Shown here: positions 49,974 through 60,079 of the stretch, in pieces | Layout: each line of letters starts with the position of its first letter | How positions within the stretch are numbered: position 1 is the stretch's first letter | Origin: Planktothrix tepida PCC 9214 | GTDB taxonomy: Bacteria > Cyanobacteriota > Cyanobacteriia > Cyanobacteriales > Microcoleaceae | Assembly: GCF_900009145.1 (NCBI RefSeq) | Contig: NZ_LN889812.1 | Location: 1-64,000, forward strand | Reading direction: 5' to 3' | DNA: 64,000 bases | The notes under the pieces: generated by a model | Told to the model about the DNA's origin: nothing | The model's input: the letters and a program-made list of their open reading frames with translations, nothing else | The model's database searches: none | Program-made: the position numbers and the translations under genes

Positions 49974-51278
49974 TTAAATTCCACCGACAAAGCGATTAGG
50001 GCTAAACTGATTTTGAGGATCAAATTGTTTTTTGATTTGGCGCATTAAATTTAACGCATTTCCTGAATATCCCCAAACTTCTAACTGTTGTTTTAACTCT
50101 AGGGGTGCTTTTAAAATAGATAAAAAACCGCCTTGAGATTCGCACCATTTTCTTAAGTTTAACAGAGTTTCTGAAGAAACGCTTTCAAACTGTAAAACTC
50201 CTAAACCAACTCCAGCATGAATAACGCCTAGGGTTTGACATTGCATCAAGGTTTTAACCGCAGAGGTGGGGGTAATACCAATTTTACAAAGAATAGAAGT
50301 GTTAGATTCAGATTGCCAAATTTGCTGTTTTAATTGTTGCCATAAATTCCCCTCATCAACGTCAAAATATATCGCTTTTAACCCTAATTTTTCTCCCAAT
50401 TCCATTAATCGTTGACTTTGTTGTTGTACACTTTCAGGAATACTTTGAAACTGAACAACTAAACCAATATGATCTCCCAATCCTAATACTTTTGAAAGAT
50501 TAGTAGAGATTAAATCCACAGCAACGGGAGTTAAAGCCGAAGATAATAAGGTTTGGTTGACTTGTGTAATTGCTTCCGGTTCTCCGGTTAAAATAACGGT
50601 TCCTGAAGATTCCGCTTGGGGATAAACTCGTAGGGTAATTTGGCTAATTATTCCCAGGGTTCCATAGGAGCTTGTGAATAATTTCATTAAGTCATAACCG
50701 GCTACATTTTTAACAACTCGACCTCCCGCTTTAGCGATTTTTCCATCATAACGAACAATAGAAATCCCCAATATCATATCGCGGATACTACGATAACGTT
50801 GTCGTAGAGAACCAGTATCACCTGTGGCAATAATTCCCCCGATTGTTGCTCGTTCTGGATAGGTGGGATCGAATCCTAAAAATTGGTTTTTCTGATCTAA
50901 AATAGCTTTTAATTGGGAAAATTTCATTCCCGCTTCTACTGTAACTGTTAAATCTCCAACGGCGTGTTCAATCAGTTGATTCATTCGTTCTGTACTAACG
51001 GCAAAATCAACGGATTTAATCAATCCTCCCCAATTAATTTTACTACAAGAACCACAGGGCAAAATGCTCAATTTCTCTTGATGACTATAGGCAATGACTT
51101 GAGATAATTCATCTTGAGTTTGAGGATAAATAATCCCTTGAAGAGTTGTTTCGGGTGCGAAGGATTGTATCATCTGTTGTTGTCGCAGGGGTTCGATTTC
51201 GTCCCAAGGTTGGACATTAGCTTCCCCTACGATTTTCTCGAATTCCTGTCGGTTTTTAAGGTCGGTGGTAGAAATCAC
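49974..51278 (-). CDS. glcE: Glycolate dehydrogenase FAD subunit GlcE
   Basis: 434 residues with a PCMH-type FAD domain: IIYPQTQDELSQVIAYSHQE, LPCGSCSKINWGG, ERATIGGIIATGDTGSLRQR and GGRVVKNVAGYDLMKLFTSS. The C-terminal cap is shorter than GlcD, as in GlcE. The end LMRQIKKQFDPQNQFSPNRF is typical of this flavoprotein group. It heads the glcE-glcF unit. Confidence 0.9.
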   Translation of the reverse strand: MISTTDLKNRQEFEKIVGEANVQPWDEIEPLRQQQMIQSFAPETTLQGIIYPQTQDELSQVIAYSHQEKLSILPCGSCSKINWGGLIKSVDFAVSTERMNQLIEHAVGDLTVTVEAGMKFSQLKAILDQKNQFLGFDPTYPERATIGGIIATGDTGSLRQRYRSIRDMILGISIVRYDGKIAKAGGRVVKNVAGYDLMKLFTSSYGTLGIISQITLRVYPQAESSGTVILTGEPEAITQVNQTLLSSALTPVAVDLISTNLSKVLGLGDHIGLVVQFQSIPESVQQQSQRLMELGEKLGLKAIYFDVDEGNLWQQLKQQIWQSESNTSILCKIGITPTSAVKTLMQCQTLGVIHAGVGLGVLQFESVSSETLLNLRKWCESQGGFLSILKAPLELKQQLEVWGYSGNALNLMRQIKKQFDPQNQFSPNRFVGGI

Positions 51279-51411
51279 GTTGATTCAAAACAATAGATTG
51301 ATTTGAGCAAAAATTAAGTTATAACTATTCTAGCAGCGAATAGAGAATCGGGAACCGATCAGGAAAAATAAACTTTAAGCAGTCAGCAGTCATTATTTTG
51401 AGGAGAAAGTT

Positions 51412-52125
51412 ATGGAATTTAAGGATATTATCGCATTAATCCATCCTGTATTGGCGGTGGGTTTTGTGTTTCCCCTGATTGGCATTTCTGTCTATATGGC
51501 ATGGCAAACCCGTCAACGTCGTCTCTACTATTCTGATCAAGAGAATAAAAGTAAAATTGCGGCTATTGTCGGACAAGAACATTTAAAAATCGGTCGGTGG
51601 TTAACTGGTTCAGTGGTGGCAATTACCTTGATTGCTTTAGCTTATTCTATTTATTTTAAAGGTGTTTTTAATAATTTATCGCCGGAAAAAATGCCTCAAG
51701 CTATTTTTATTGTTTTAATGTTTATATTCACGCTTGTTTCTCTAATTTTACTGTATCGAGCTAAACCAAATCAACCCCTATGGCGAGGAATTTTTGCCAC
51801 CTTAACAGGCATGGGAATTGTCGTGATAGGATGCCAAGATGGGGTTTTTAGACGAGGATACGAGTGGCAATTTTCTCATTATTATTATGGGGTAGCAGCA
51901 GCTTTATTAATGATTTTTTCCTTAGCGATTGTACCCGATATTTATAAATCGAATCGCTGGAGAATAACCCATACCGTTCTCAATTGTATCGCTTTATTAT
52001 TATTTTTAGGTCAAGGCATGACGGGAACGAGAGATTTATTAGAAATTCCCCTGAGTTGGCAACAACAACATCTCTATCAATGTGATTGGAATCAGAGAAC
52101 TTGTCCTCAACCGCCTAAAAGTTAA
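51412..52125 (+). CDS. DUF4079 membrane protein (cytochrome b561-like)
   Basis: 237 residues with about six membrane helices: LIHPVLAVGFVFPLIGISVY (with His), WLTGSVVAITLIALAYSIYF, AIFIVLMFIFTLVSLILLYR, HYYYGVAAALLMIFSLAIVP (with His) and HTVLNCIALLLFLGQGMTGT (with His). His in several helices could bind heme. AGGAGAAAG precedes the ATG. DUF4079 is a cyanobacterial and plant-type family of unknown function. It is convergent with the MscS gene by a 4-base overlap. Confidence 0.88.
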   Translation: MEFKDIIALIHPVLAVGFVFPLIGISVYMAWQTRQRRLYYSDQENKSKIAAIVGQEHLKIGRWLTGSVVAITLIALAYSIYFKGVFNNLSPEKMPQAIFIVLMFIFTLVSLILLYRAKPNQPLWRGIFATLTGMGIVVIGCQDGVFRRGYEWQFSHYYYGVAAALLMIFSLAIVPDIYKSNRWRITHTVLNCIALLLFLGQGMTGTRDLLEIPLSWQQQHLYQCDWNQRTCPQPPKS

Positions 52126-53795
52126 GGATTAGAATTTTGCCCCCCAAAACCCTCTAACTTTTGGGGGTATCCATTTGTTTTATTTTCGGCGATTTGTCGG
52201 ATTAGGGCTTGCAATTCAGGAGATAATTCTAAGGGAACACTTCCCCGAATATTGACATCTCGTTGAGGAAAGGGAATCTCGATCTTATATTGTCTAAAAA
52301 GGGATTCTATTTGAAAATAAAGATCACTTTTAATTATAAACTGACGGCTAGGTTTAGAGATCCAAACTCTTAATTCAAAATTGAGTGAATTGTCTCCAAA
52401 ACCTTTAAATAAAACTTGAGGAGAGGGAAGAGATAAAACTTCAGAATTCGCTTTTGCTGCTGATAATAATAAATCTTTGACAATCTCTACACTCGACTTA
52501 TAGGCAACCCCCACAGATAAGCGTAAACCGGAAATAGGATTGTCATGATGCCAATTAATCAGTTCTGATTCTAAAAAACGAGAATTTGGGACAATAATAG
52601 AGACTTGATCTAAAGTTTTAATCACCGTACTGCGAGCACCAATTCGTTCGACCGTACCCATATAATCCCCCACTTCAACAAAATCTCCGACTTGAATGGG
52701 ACGTTCAAATAACAAAACTAAACCACTCCCAAAATTTTTAGCAATATCTTGAAATCCAAACCCAATTCCAATCCCTAATGCACTAGCTAAAATCGTTAAA
52801 GAACTTAAATCTAACCCCCAAACTTGTAATAAAACAATGGTTCCCAGGGAAATAAACCCATATCGAAAAATCACTGCAACGACTTCTTGAGCACCTCGAC
52901 TAATGCGGGTGGCATTTAAAACACGAGATTGTAAAAGGTCGGTGATGACTTTAGCAAAAACGATTAATCCCCACACTAAACTCACTAAAATTAATAAGTC
53001 AGGAATAGAATAGGACGCTTTATTAATGGTAATCAGTTTAGAAGTTAAGGTTGAAATTAAGGTTCCCGTTAATCGATAACTTAAAAGTCGGGTAAAGGGA
53101 AATTGATTAGTCAGATAGAGAATAATAGCTGTCCATAATCCTAATCTTGTACCTGCTAGAGTTAAACTTAAAAATAACTCTAAATTTTGGGGCTTATTTC
53201 CTGATGGAGAGGATTCAGGAGTTGACTTAATAAATAATTGAAAAAATCGGTGGAGAGAATGATGCCAAAACCAACCTAATCCCCAATGAACTAAGCCTCC
53301 CAAGAACAGCACTAAAATACTTTTAAAGGTTGTTTTTTTAAAGAAATCAAGACTGCGTTCTTTCCTTGCTTCCTTAACCGCTTCTTGAATTTCAGAACGC
53401 CAGATTTGAGCTTGATCTTCAGGAAGATTTTGCTTTTGTGTATCTTCTTGAGTTACCGTCAGTAAATAGGAATTATTCAGCCAAAGGGTGGGTTGTTCAT
53501 TGATGGGTTTAACTTTAACTTCTATGGGTTCTGTTGATATTGCCGCTTGTTGTAATTTGGTACTAATCATTTCTGCTCGTTCTTGAGCAGTCAAATTTTC
53601 GGCTCCACTGACTTTAAAAATGGCTCGTCCGTCTAAAGTTACGCCAGCAATATTAGATTGAAATAAGGGTTGAAATTGTTCCTGTGCTGAAGCTGGAAAC
53701 CCGAACATATAAATCAGGCAGATCAACACAAGCAAAATTATTTTGCTGAACTTATTTCTTAACATGATTTTAAGGGTTTTAAACAATTTTATCAT
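52122..53795 (-). CDS. Mechanosensitive ion channel (MscS family), exported N-terminus
   Basis: 557 residues. An N-terminal signal (IILLVLICLIYMFGFPASAQ) leads a periplasmic domain of about 150 residues, then several membrane helices. The MscS pore and beta domain follow: ILASALGIGIGFGFQDIAKN, FGSGLVLLFERPIQVGDFVE, GTVERIGARSTVIKTLDQVS and IVPNSRFLESELINW. It releases solutes under hypo-osmotic shock. The periplasmic part is like that of other large cyanobacterial MscS homologues. Confidence 0.92.
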   Translation of the reverse strand: MIKLFKTLKIMLRNKFSKIILLVLICLIYMFGFPASAQEQFQPLFQSNIAGVTLDGRAIFKVSGAENLTAQERAEMISTKLQQAAISTEPIEVKVKPINEQPTLWLNNSYLLTVTQEDTQKQNLPEDQAQIWRSEIQEAVKEARKERSLDFFKKTTFKSILVLFLGGLVHWGLGWFWHHSLHRFFQLFIKSTPESSPSGNKPQNLELFLSLTLAGTRLGLWTAIILYLTNQFPFTRLLSYRLTGTLISTLTSKLITINKASYSIPDLLILVSLVWGLIVFAKVITDLLQSRVLNATRISRGAQEVVAVIFRYGFISLGTIVLLQVWGLDLSSLTILASALGIGIGFGFQDIAKNFGSGLVLLFERPIQVGDFVEVGDYMGTVERIGARSTVIKTLDQVSIIVPNSRFLESELINWHHDNPISGLRLSVGVAYKSSVEIVKDLLLSAAKANSEVLSLPSPQVLFKGFGDNSLNFELRVWISKPSRQFIIKSDLYFQIESLFRQYKIEIPFPQRDVNIRGSVPLELSPELQALIRQIAENKTNGYPQKLEGFGGQNSNP

Positions 53796-53822
53796 TAAAA
53801 TAGGTTAATAATCTACAATAGA

Positions 53823-54866
53823 TTAAACATGACTTGGGAAAGAATAAACAACATAAGTGTTACGTCCCTTGCTCTTAGCTTCATAAAGTGCTTGATCAGC
53901 TTGAATGACTAAACCCGTGGGTGATGTGTTTGGATTAGGATATTGACCCGAAATTCCAAAACTCAAGGTGATTTGTCGATAAATAGAAAAATTAGTGTGC
54001 AGAAGATGAAGTTGTTCCACTTCAAGCTGTATATTTTTAGTAACTTGTATCGCACCGTCTAGGGGAGTCTCAGGCAGTATAATAACAAATTCTTCACCCC
54101 CATAACGGAAAACAGCATCCCCAGGACGTTTAACCGCACGATTAATGGCATGAGCAACTTGTTTCAGACACAGATCTCCAGCCGGATGACCATAGGTATC
54201 ATTATAAGTTTTAAAATAGTCTAAATCACACAAAATTAAGGAAATAAATTGTTTGTTTCTAGCCATTTGTCGCCAAGAACGAGGCAACTGATCATCAAAA
54301 TAACGACGATTTCCTAAGCCGGTTAAGCTGTCAATAAAAGCTAATTTTTGTAATTTAGAATTCGCTTCTTTTAAAGCATCCTCCATTTGCATCCGTTGTT
54401 CAACTTCTAATTTTAATTGATAATTTTTTTCAAAGAGAGTCTGATTTTGGGATTTTAATTGGTGATGAAGATGTCTAATCATCAGTTGAGTTTTAACTCG
54501 AACAATGACTTCTTCGGGTTGAAACGGTTTTTTGATATAGTCTACTGCTCCTTCTGAAAAAGCTCTGACAATATCTTCAGGTTGATCATGAACACTAATC
54601 ATTAAAATCGGAATACTATCGGTTTTGGGATGCGCTTTAATTTGACGACACAGTTCATAACCATTAATATCAGGAAGTTGAATATCTAATAAGATTAAAT
54701 CTGGGATTTGAGTTTCAATAGTTGCCAAGGCAATTTTACCATTAATTGCTTTTCTAACTCGATAACCTTGTTCCGATAAAATTGCTGCTAAAACTCGCAA
54801 ATTATCAGGATAATCATCAATAATTAATATTTCACAGGAATTTAAAGAATTTTGATCGTTATTCAT
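53823..54866 (-). CDS. Response regulator with GGDEF domain (diguanylate cyclase)
   Basis: 347 residues. Receiver domain at about 10-125 (ILIIDDYPDN, phospho-Asp in LILLDIQLPD, Lys in YIKKPF), coiled coil, then GGDEF at about 180-345 (DSLTGLGNRRYFDDQLPRSW, active site RYGGEEFVIILPE). An RxxD inhibitory site precedes it (RPGDAVFRYGGEEF), so product feedback is expected. It makes cyclic di-GMP on phosphorylation. It overlaps the hybrid kinase stop by 4 bases, so the kinase is the likely partner. Confidence 0.94.
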   Translation of the reverse strand: MNNDQNSLNSCEILIIDDYPDNLRVLAAILSEQGYRVRKAINGKIALATIETQIPDLILLDIQLPDINGYELCRQIKAHPKTDSIPILMISVHDQPEDIVRAFSEGAVDYIKKPFQPEEVIVRVKTQLMIRHLHHQLKSQNQTLFEKNYQLKLEVEQRMQMEDALKEANSKLQKLAFIDSLTGLGNRRYFDDQLPRSWRQMARNKQFISLILCDLDYFKTYNDTYGHPAGDLCLKQVAHAINRAVKRPGDAVFRYGGEEFVIILPETPLDGAIQVTKNIQLEVEQLHLLHTNFSIYRQITLSFGISGQYPNPNTSPTGLVIQADQALYEAKSKGRNTYVVYSFPSHV

Positions 54867-57523
54867 TGCTTAGGGGATTGAATCGGATGAGTTAAATCAA
54901 TAATTAGATCAAATCTAAAATTTAGCACCCATTCTTTAATCACTTGGGTCAAATCCAAAAAATCTCCGGGGATTTGATCAATTAATTTTAAAACTAAATC
55001 ATCGCTACATTGAGTAGCTGCATAGTGTAATTCTTGAATGAATGCAGGGGGTAACATCGCCAATTGAGTTTTCAAGGTATAACTTACTGAAGATGTTGTC
55101 ATTGTAGGCAATATACAATTTGAATAAGGTTCTTGATACAAATATTCTACTCCTAAATGTTCGCGAATTTTCTCTAACAAAACTTCTTCTTTAAAAGGTT
55201 TACTAATCCAATCATTACATCCCGCTACGGAAATAGAGTGTCGATCTTGTTCAAAAACAGAGGCAGTAATCGCTAAAATCGGAATGGCATTTTGCTGTTC
55301 TTGGCTGCGAATTTGACGAGCCGTAGCAAAACCATCGAGAATCGGTAATTGCATATCTAAACAAATTAAATCAGGTTGCCAACTTTGCCAAAGTGCTAAA
55401 GCTTCTTGACCATCACAGGCTTCTTGAACGTCAAAACCAATTTTTCCTAGTATTTTTACTAATAATGAACGGTTATCTGAATCATCGTCCACAATTAAAA
55501 TACGAGCCGGCTTTTGATCGGGTGCAAGATGAATGATTTGTTGCTGGATATGGGGAGATGATATGGTGGGTTCTGTGTCGATTTTGGCTTGAATTTCAAA
55601 GGTAAAAATTGACCCTTGATCTCGAATAGACTCTACTTGAATATCCCCCCCCATTAACTGGACAAAATGACGGCTAATGGGTAAGCCTAATCCTGTTCCT
55701 TGGCCTGATTGACGACCCGCTTCAGTTTGGGAAAAGGCTTCAAATAATAAACAAAGTTCTTCGGGAGAAATCCCAACTCCTGTATCTTTGATTTTAAATT
55801 GAATCTGGATTTTGGGATTTTTGGATAAACCTTCTAAGACAGTAGAAAAATTGAACTGTGAGCAAAGTTCGGGATAATCACTATTTACCATACTATTGTG
55901 TAATTCAATAGAAGGTTCCTGTCCCGCTTTCTTTTCAGCACTCACACACAATTGAACTCGACCTTTTTCTGTAAATTTAATGGCATTTCCTAATAAATTT
56001 GCTAAGACTTGGCGTAATTTTCTTTCATCTGCAATAATATATTGAGGAACCGTAGGGGAAATTTCCAGTTCAAATAATAAGCCTTTACTTTCTGCTTTTA
56101 AGTGCAACATATCTTTAATATTATGAAGCAGCATTAACAGATCAAATCGAGTTTCCATTAATGTTATTTTTCCGGCTTCAATTTTAGAGAGTTCTAAAAC
56201 ATCATTAATTAAATCCAGTAAATGTTCTCCACTGCGATTAATAATTTCGATATGTTTGCGTTGTTCTAAGGACATAGAAAAATCTTTCTTTAAGATTTGG
56301 GCAAATCCTAAAATCGCATTCAACGGAGTTCGGAGTTCATGGCTCATATTAGCTAAAAATTCACTTTTAGCTGCATTAGCTGACTCTGCCGATTGTTTGG
56401 CAATTTTCAATTCTTCTGTTTGCTGTTTGATCTTAGAAAAGAGTTGAGCTTGATGAACCGCTACCCCTAATTGACTGGCAATTTGTACGACCATTTGCAT
56501 TTCTGTTTGTTCCCATTTGCGAAAATTTGTATTTTGATAAGCCGCTAACAAACCCCATAATTGATTCCCGCAAAAAATGGCAACGGTTAAATAAGATTTA
56601 GCTTGAAATCGTTCTAATAAATCAATATAACAAGGACTAAAATGGCTTTTATAAATATTCTCAACACATCGATAACTTACCCCTCGGCTGTAAACTCCCC
56701 CTTGGGTTTCCTGTAAGTAAGTATCTTGAACAATAATTTCGGGAATTTCAGTTAAGCGTTCAAACACACAATCCGAATTGGAAATAGCAGCTTGATTCAT
56801 CACTAGATCATAATTTTGGGCTTTGACTAAGGGTATCCAACCCGATTCTACAGATTCAGCAACAAACTTTCCACTCCAGTCAGGATTAAACTGATAAATC
56901 ACAACTCGATCACACTGTAATACCTTTCTTAATTCTGCGGTTGTAGCGTTAAAAATTGTATTTAAGTTTAAGGTTTGTCGCATTCGTTGAATGACACGAG
57001 CGCTGGTTTTTTCCCGTTTAATACTATCTTGAAGTGCTAATTCTACTCGTCTTCGCTCTTTAATTTCCTGTTCTAATTGAGTTTTTTGTTGTTGTAACTG
57101 TTTTTGTTGTTGAACAATGGTGAGTTGATTTTTAACACGAATAATAACATCTTCAATTTCAAAGGGTTTTGTAATATAGTCTACTCCTCCAACTTCAAAC
57201 CCCCTAACTTTATCGTTAATTTCTGCTAAAGCACTCAAAAAAATTACAGGAATATCACGGGTTTGGGGAGAAGCTTTTAATTGTTGGCAAACTTCATAAC
57301 CTGTTAAACCGGGCATCATTACATCCAATAAAATCAGTTCGGGATGATGATGATTCACCTGTTTTAATGCAGATTCTCCGTCTAACGCACTGATCACTTC
57401 ATATCCAACTTCCGTCAGAAAATGGCATAGTAATTCTAAATTTTCCAAAACATCATCGACAATCAGAATTTGAGTAGCCGGGGTTATATTTGCATAGTTC
57501 AACATAAGGTTTATGTTTTCCAT
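54863..57523 (-). CDS. Hybrid sensor histidine kinase (REC-GAF-HisKA-HATPase-REC)
   Basis: About 886 residues from the ATG at 57523 (a TTG at 57562 is less likely). Order: receiver (about 15-130, Asp in LILLDVMMPGLTGYEVC), coiled coil, a phytochrome-like GAF (VIQRMRQTLNLNTIFNATTA; CYIDLLERFQAKSYLTVAIF), HisKA (FLANMSHELRTPLNAILGF), HATPase (QVLANLLGNAIKFTEKG; GTGLGLPISRHFVQLMGG), a second receiver (Asp in LICLDMQLPILDGFATAR), and a short C-terminal piece like a lone Hpt remnant. The GAF lacks a clear bilin Cys. Output is probably cyclic di-GMP through the next gene. Confidence 0.93.
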   Translation of the reverse strand: MENINLMLNYANITPATQILIVDDVLENLELLCHFLTEVGYEVISALDGESALKQVNHHHPELILLDVMMPGLTGYEVCQQLKASPQTRDIPVIFLSALAEINDKVRGFEVGGVDYITKPFEIEDVIIRVKNQLTIVQQQKQLQQQKTQLEQEIKERRRVELALQDSIKREKTSARVIQRMRQTLNLNTIFNATTAELRKVLQCDRVVIYQFNPDWSGKFVAESVESGWIPLVKAQNYDLVMNQAAISNSDCVFERLTEIPEIIVQDTYLQETQGGVYSRGVSYRCVENIYKSHFSPCYIDLLERFQAKSYLTVAIFCGNQLWGLLAAYQNTNFRKWEQTEMQMVVQIASQLGVAVHQAQLFSKIKQQTEELKIAKQSAESANAAKSEFLANMSHELRTPLNAILGFAQILKKDFSMSLEQRKHIEIINRSGEHLLDLINDVLELSKIEAGKITLMETRFDLLMLLHNIKDMLHLKAESKGLLFELEISPTVPQYIIADERKLRQVLANLLGNAIKFTEKGRVQLCVSAEKKAGQEPSIELHNSMVNSDYPELCSQFNFSTVLEGLSKNPKIQIQFKIKDTGVGISPEELCLLFEAFSQTEAGRQSGQGTGLGLPISRHFVQLMGGDIQVESIRDQGSIFTFEIQAKIDTEPTISSPHIQQQIIHLAPDQKPARILIVDDDSDNRSLLVKILGKIGFDVQEACDGQEALALWQSWQPDLICLDMQLPILDGFATARQIRSQEQQNAIPILAITASVFEQDRHSISVAGCNDWISKPFKEEVLLEKIREHLGVEYLYQEPYSNCILPTMTTSSVSYTLKTQLAMLPPAFIQELHYAATQCSDDLVLKLIDQIPGDFLDLTQVIKEWVLNFRFDLIIDLTHPIQSPKQ

Positions 57524-57957
57524 CTTGATATGGCACGGTTTTGATCTTCTTGGTTTGAGCAAGAGCCTTCATTAACATAATAGGCTGCTGAAGCGATTGC
57601 TTCCCAGTTGAAATCAACCGTCGCCTGCTAATTATTGGGATTGAATCAGATCCCTAATGTTTGAGCTTGTTTGGATTACCTCATAATGCCCTCCATTCGT
57701 CATCTATCTCTGGAGAGATGAGTTCAGTTGAACACCCAATTGACTACTAATCAAACTCATCTATTGAGGAAGATTCGCTAATGATTTAACTATCAACGTT
57801 AAAGTAGCGACTCCGTTGAATTCTTGTCTTCCTTCTAAAGGCTAAAGTTGTTAAAAGAAGAGCTTTGGAAAAAAGTGTGAAGTGCAGAGTGTATTGAATA
57901 AAAAGATTGTTGATTGATCTAAATGTCCCCTGGAGATTCATCTCTAAACCGTTTATC
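57524..57957. other. 434-bp intergenic region, no gene recognised
   Basis: Between the hybrid kinase start and the hpf terminator. It contains a loose inverted repeat GATGAGTT/AACTCATC (57717-57724, 57754-57761), otherwise AT-rich leader sequence. A 62-codon minus-strand frame here has no ribosome site or known family. Probably the promoter region of the kinase unit. Confidence 0.6.
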
Positions 57958-57984
57958 GGGGGTTTGGTGGTCACTCAAACCCCC
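57958..57984 (-). terminator. Hairpin GGGGGTTTG-N9-CAAACCCCC behind hpf
   Basis: 9-bp perfect stem directly after the hpf stop codon on the minus strand. No strong T-run follows. Likely ends hpf transcription. Confidence 0.65.
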
Positions 57985-57991
57985 AACCCAC

Positions 57992-58639
57992 CTAAACTTT
58001 AGTCGCTTTGGGTGAACTTAAAACCTCAGTATTGCCCTGAACGGATTTACCGTTGCTGACTCCTTCTCCTTGGCGGGGTTGAATTACACCATAACCACCG
58101 TGATGAGAGCGCTTGTAGATCACATTAATTTCTTCAGTCTCGGCATTGCGGAACATATAGAAATCATGATCAATCAATTGAAGCTGTTCTAAAGCTTCAT
58201 TAATCGTCATTGGAGGCATCGCAAAATATTTTGTGCGAACCACCTCTTGGGGCAATTCAGGAGAACGATTTCCAACCAAGTCTTCAACAACTGGATGTTC
58301 GTTAACCACTTCACCCGTTTTGGGTAGATTGTGGGTTTTATCCTGGCGTCTTTCTTTGTACTTCCGCAGTTGGCGAGCAATTTTGTCAGCGACTAGATCA
58401 ATGCTCGCGTAAAGATTTTCACTACTTTCCTGAGCGCGAATCACAGTTCCGTTGGCATAAATTGTCACTTCTGCGGTTTGTTTTGGATTTATCCGAGGGT
58501 TCCGAGCAACTGACAAATGTACATCAACTTCCGTCGTCAATTGTTCAAAATGACTGACAGCTTTTGTAATCTTTTGATGTACATATTCGTGAATTGCAGT
58601 CGTAACTTCCAAATTTTTACCCTGGATAACAAGCTTCAT
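57992..58639 (-). CDS. hpf: Ribosome hibernation promoting factor, long form
   Basis: Long HPF (LrtA in cyanobacteria) joins 70S ribosomes into inactive 100S dimers in darkness or starvation. The 215-residue protein has the S30AE domain ([47 protein letters not shown]) and, after a charged linker, the dimerising C-terminal domain ([54 protein letters not shown]). Its leader contains an 11-bp inverted repeat (58731-58766). Confidence 0.95.
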   Translation of the reverse strand: MKLVIQGKNLEVTTAIHEYVHQKITKAVSHFEQLTTEVDVHLSVARNPRINPKQTAEVTIYANGTVIRAQESSENLYASIDLVADKIARQLRKYKERRQDKTHNLPKTGEVVNEHPVVEDLVGNRSPELPQEVVRTKYFAMPPMTINEALEQLQLIDHDFYMFRNAETEEINVIYKRSHHGGYGVIQPRQGEGVSNGKSVQGNTEVLSSPKATKV

Positions 58640-58730
58640 AAAGCTCCCTCCCGCTCATAATATGGGCATAATCTCACCTTAACACTAACCCGATACCAAA
58701 CTTCACCCGTTTAAAATCTTTTTGATCCTG

Positions 58731-58766
58731 TGACAAAACTTGACTTTTTTAAGTTAAGTTTTGTCA
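58731..58766. promoter_or_regulatory. 11-bp inverted repeat in the hpf leader
   Basis: TGACAAAACTT (58731-58741) and AAGTTTTGTCA (58756-58766) are exact complements with a 14-base loop, 92 bp upstream of hpf. The lrtA transcript is known to be light-regulated and to have a long leader, so this may be an operator or RNA hairpin that controls it. The rest of the 265-bp gap to lipB shows no gene. Confidence 0.6.
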
Positions 58767-58904
58767 AAAAGTGCTTGATTTTTTTCGGAATTTCTTGTAG
58801 GGGTTTTCCTTTCTCCTTAGCTGTGTTTTAAGTATTCTTACTTATTATATTAGCAGAAATGGGTTAATCTATACTATAGTTCACTGGTTTTTTTTACGGT
58901 TACT

Positions 58905-59579
58905 GTGCGTCCCCCTTGTCAAATTTATTACTTCGGATCGGTTCCCTATACGGTGGCTTGGAACTGGCAACACTCTTTGATTGAAGACCGAAAGCTCAAC
59001 CCGGCTCTTGATGATGTGTTGATGCTGTTGGAACATCCCCCCGTCTATACTTTGGGGCAGGGGGCTGATCTGCAATTTCTCAAGTTTGATCCGCTCAAGA
59101 GTCCTGTTGAACTGCATCGGGTAGAACGCGGGGGCGAAGTCACCTATCATTGTCCAGGGCAGTTGGTCGGGTATCCGATTTTAAACCTAAAACGCCATAC
59201 CCCCGATTTACACTGGTATTTACGGCAGTTAGAAGAAGTGTTAATCCAAGTGTTAAGATTTTATGAACTTCCGGGAGAACGAATTCCCGGTTTAACGGGG
59301 GTTTGGATCGGGGAAGTGAAGGTTGCCGCCGTTGGCATTAAAGTCAGTCGCTGGATTACCATGCACGGTTTTGCCTTGAATGTATGCCCTGATATGCAAG
59401 GGTTTGAAGCGATTGTTCCCTGTGGTATTGCCCATCGACCCGTCGGGAGTTTAGCCCAATTTATTCCCGGTATTACAATCGAAAAAATACGCCCCCAAAT
59501 TGCTAAAACCTTTGCTCAGATCTTTGAAGTAGAGTTGATTCCGCCTCAAGTCGAGTTGATTCCTACGGGAATAATTTAG
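58905..59579 (+). CDS. lipB: Octanoyltransferase LipB
   Basis: Transfers octanoate from acyl carrier protein to lipoyl domains in lipoic acid synthesis. The 224-residue protein has [40 protein letters not shown] (RGG-x-V-T-Y-H-GPGQ), [20 protein letters not shown] with the catalytic Lys ([10 protein letters not shown]) and [18 protein letters not shown] with the Cys of the acyl-enzyme. Starts with GTG. Standard housekeeping gene, not evidently tied to the Hdr cluster. Confidence 0.95.
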   Translation: MRPPCQIYYFGSVPYTVAWNWQHSLIEDRKLNPALDDVLMLLEHPPVYTLGQGADLQFLKFDPLKSPVELHRVERGGEVTYHCPGQLVGYPILNLKRHTPDLHWYLRQLEEVLIQVLRFYELPGERIPGLTGVWIGEVKVAAVGIKVSRWITMHGFALNVCPDMQGFEAIVPCGIAHRPVGSLAQFIPGITIEKIRPQIAKTFAQIFEVELIPPQVELIPTGII

Positions 59580-59627
59580 TTGAGGTTGACAGATTCCTTC
59601 AAGTTGACTGGTCAGGGTCGAAAATCA

Positions 59628-59636
59628 TGCTATAAT
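59628..59636 (+). promoter_or_regulatory. Extended -10 box of the rbp gene
   Basis: TGCTATAAT forms an extended -10 about 130 bp upstream of the rbp start, giving a long leader as known for cold-induced rbp genes. The TTGACT at 59604 is 21 bp away, too far for a normal -35. Confidence 0.5.
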
Positions 59637-59767
59637 TTAAGCTGGATTAGGTATCGGTAGCCCAGTTTATGCTGGAATCAGGAAAAATTTTTCTGTTTAG
59701 TGTAAGTCCTACTCGCTTACCTCCGAATTCCAATCTCTGCACACCACTCGATTTTAAGAGGTAAGTA

Positions 59768-60079
59768 ATGACTATTTACGTTGGTAATCTTTCCTATAGC
59801 GTCACAGAACAAGATCTCACAGAAGTCTTTGCTGAGTACGGTAATGTTAAGCAAGTTCAGCTTCCCATTGATCGGGAAACTCAACGCAAACGGGGTTTCG
59901 GCTTCGTGGAAATGGAAACAGATGCTCAAGAAGCCAAAGCCATCGAAGAGTTAGATGGTGCTGAATGGATGGATCGCGTCCTGAAAGTGAATAAAGCCCG
60001 TCCTCGTGAAGAACGCAAACCCTCCAGAGGAGGCTGGGGCGGCGGCGGTAATTCTAACTATCGCGGTGGTCGTCAGTAA
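59768..60079 (+). CDS. rbp: RNA-binding RRM protein (cyanobacterial Rbp type)
   Basis: 103 residues. One RRM domain with RNP2 IYVGNLSY and RNP1 KRGFGFVEM, and a Gly/Arg-rich tail (SRGGWGGGGNSNYRGGRQ). Such proteins are cold-inducible in cyanobacteria and help target photosystem mRNAs to thylakoids. The gene is followed by rpsU, an arrangement known in Anabaena. It has a long 5' leader. Confidence 0.95.
   Translation: MTIYVGNLSYSVTEQDLTEVFAEYGNVKQVQLPIDRETQRKRGFGFVEMETDAQEAKAIEELDGAEWMDRVLKVNKARPREERKPSRGGWGGGGNSNYRGGRQ

Noticed and set aside
48541-51278. GlcF-GlcE as a second Hdr complex
   Set aside because: The CCG domains belong to the glycolate dehydrogenase layout (2x ferredoxin plus 2x CCG) with a PCMH FAD partner.
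57786-57974. 62-codon minus-strand frame between the kinase and hpf
   Set aside because: Overlaps the hpf terminator, has no ribosome site and no recognisable domain.
58905-59579. LipB as part of an sHdr-linked lipoate system
   Set aside because: It is the ordinary housekeeping octanoyltransferase, 25 kb away; sHdr systems use LplA-like/LipS enzymes and LbpA.
59604-59609. TTGACT as -35 box for rbp
   Set aside because: 21-bp distance to TATAAT is outside the usual 16-18 bp; the extended -10 is a better explanation.
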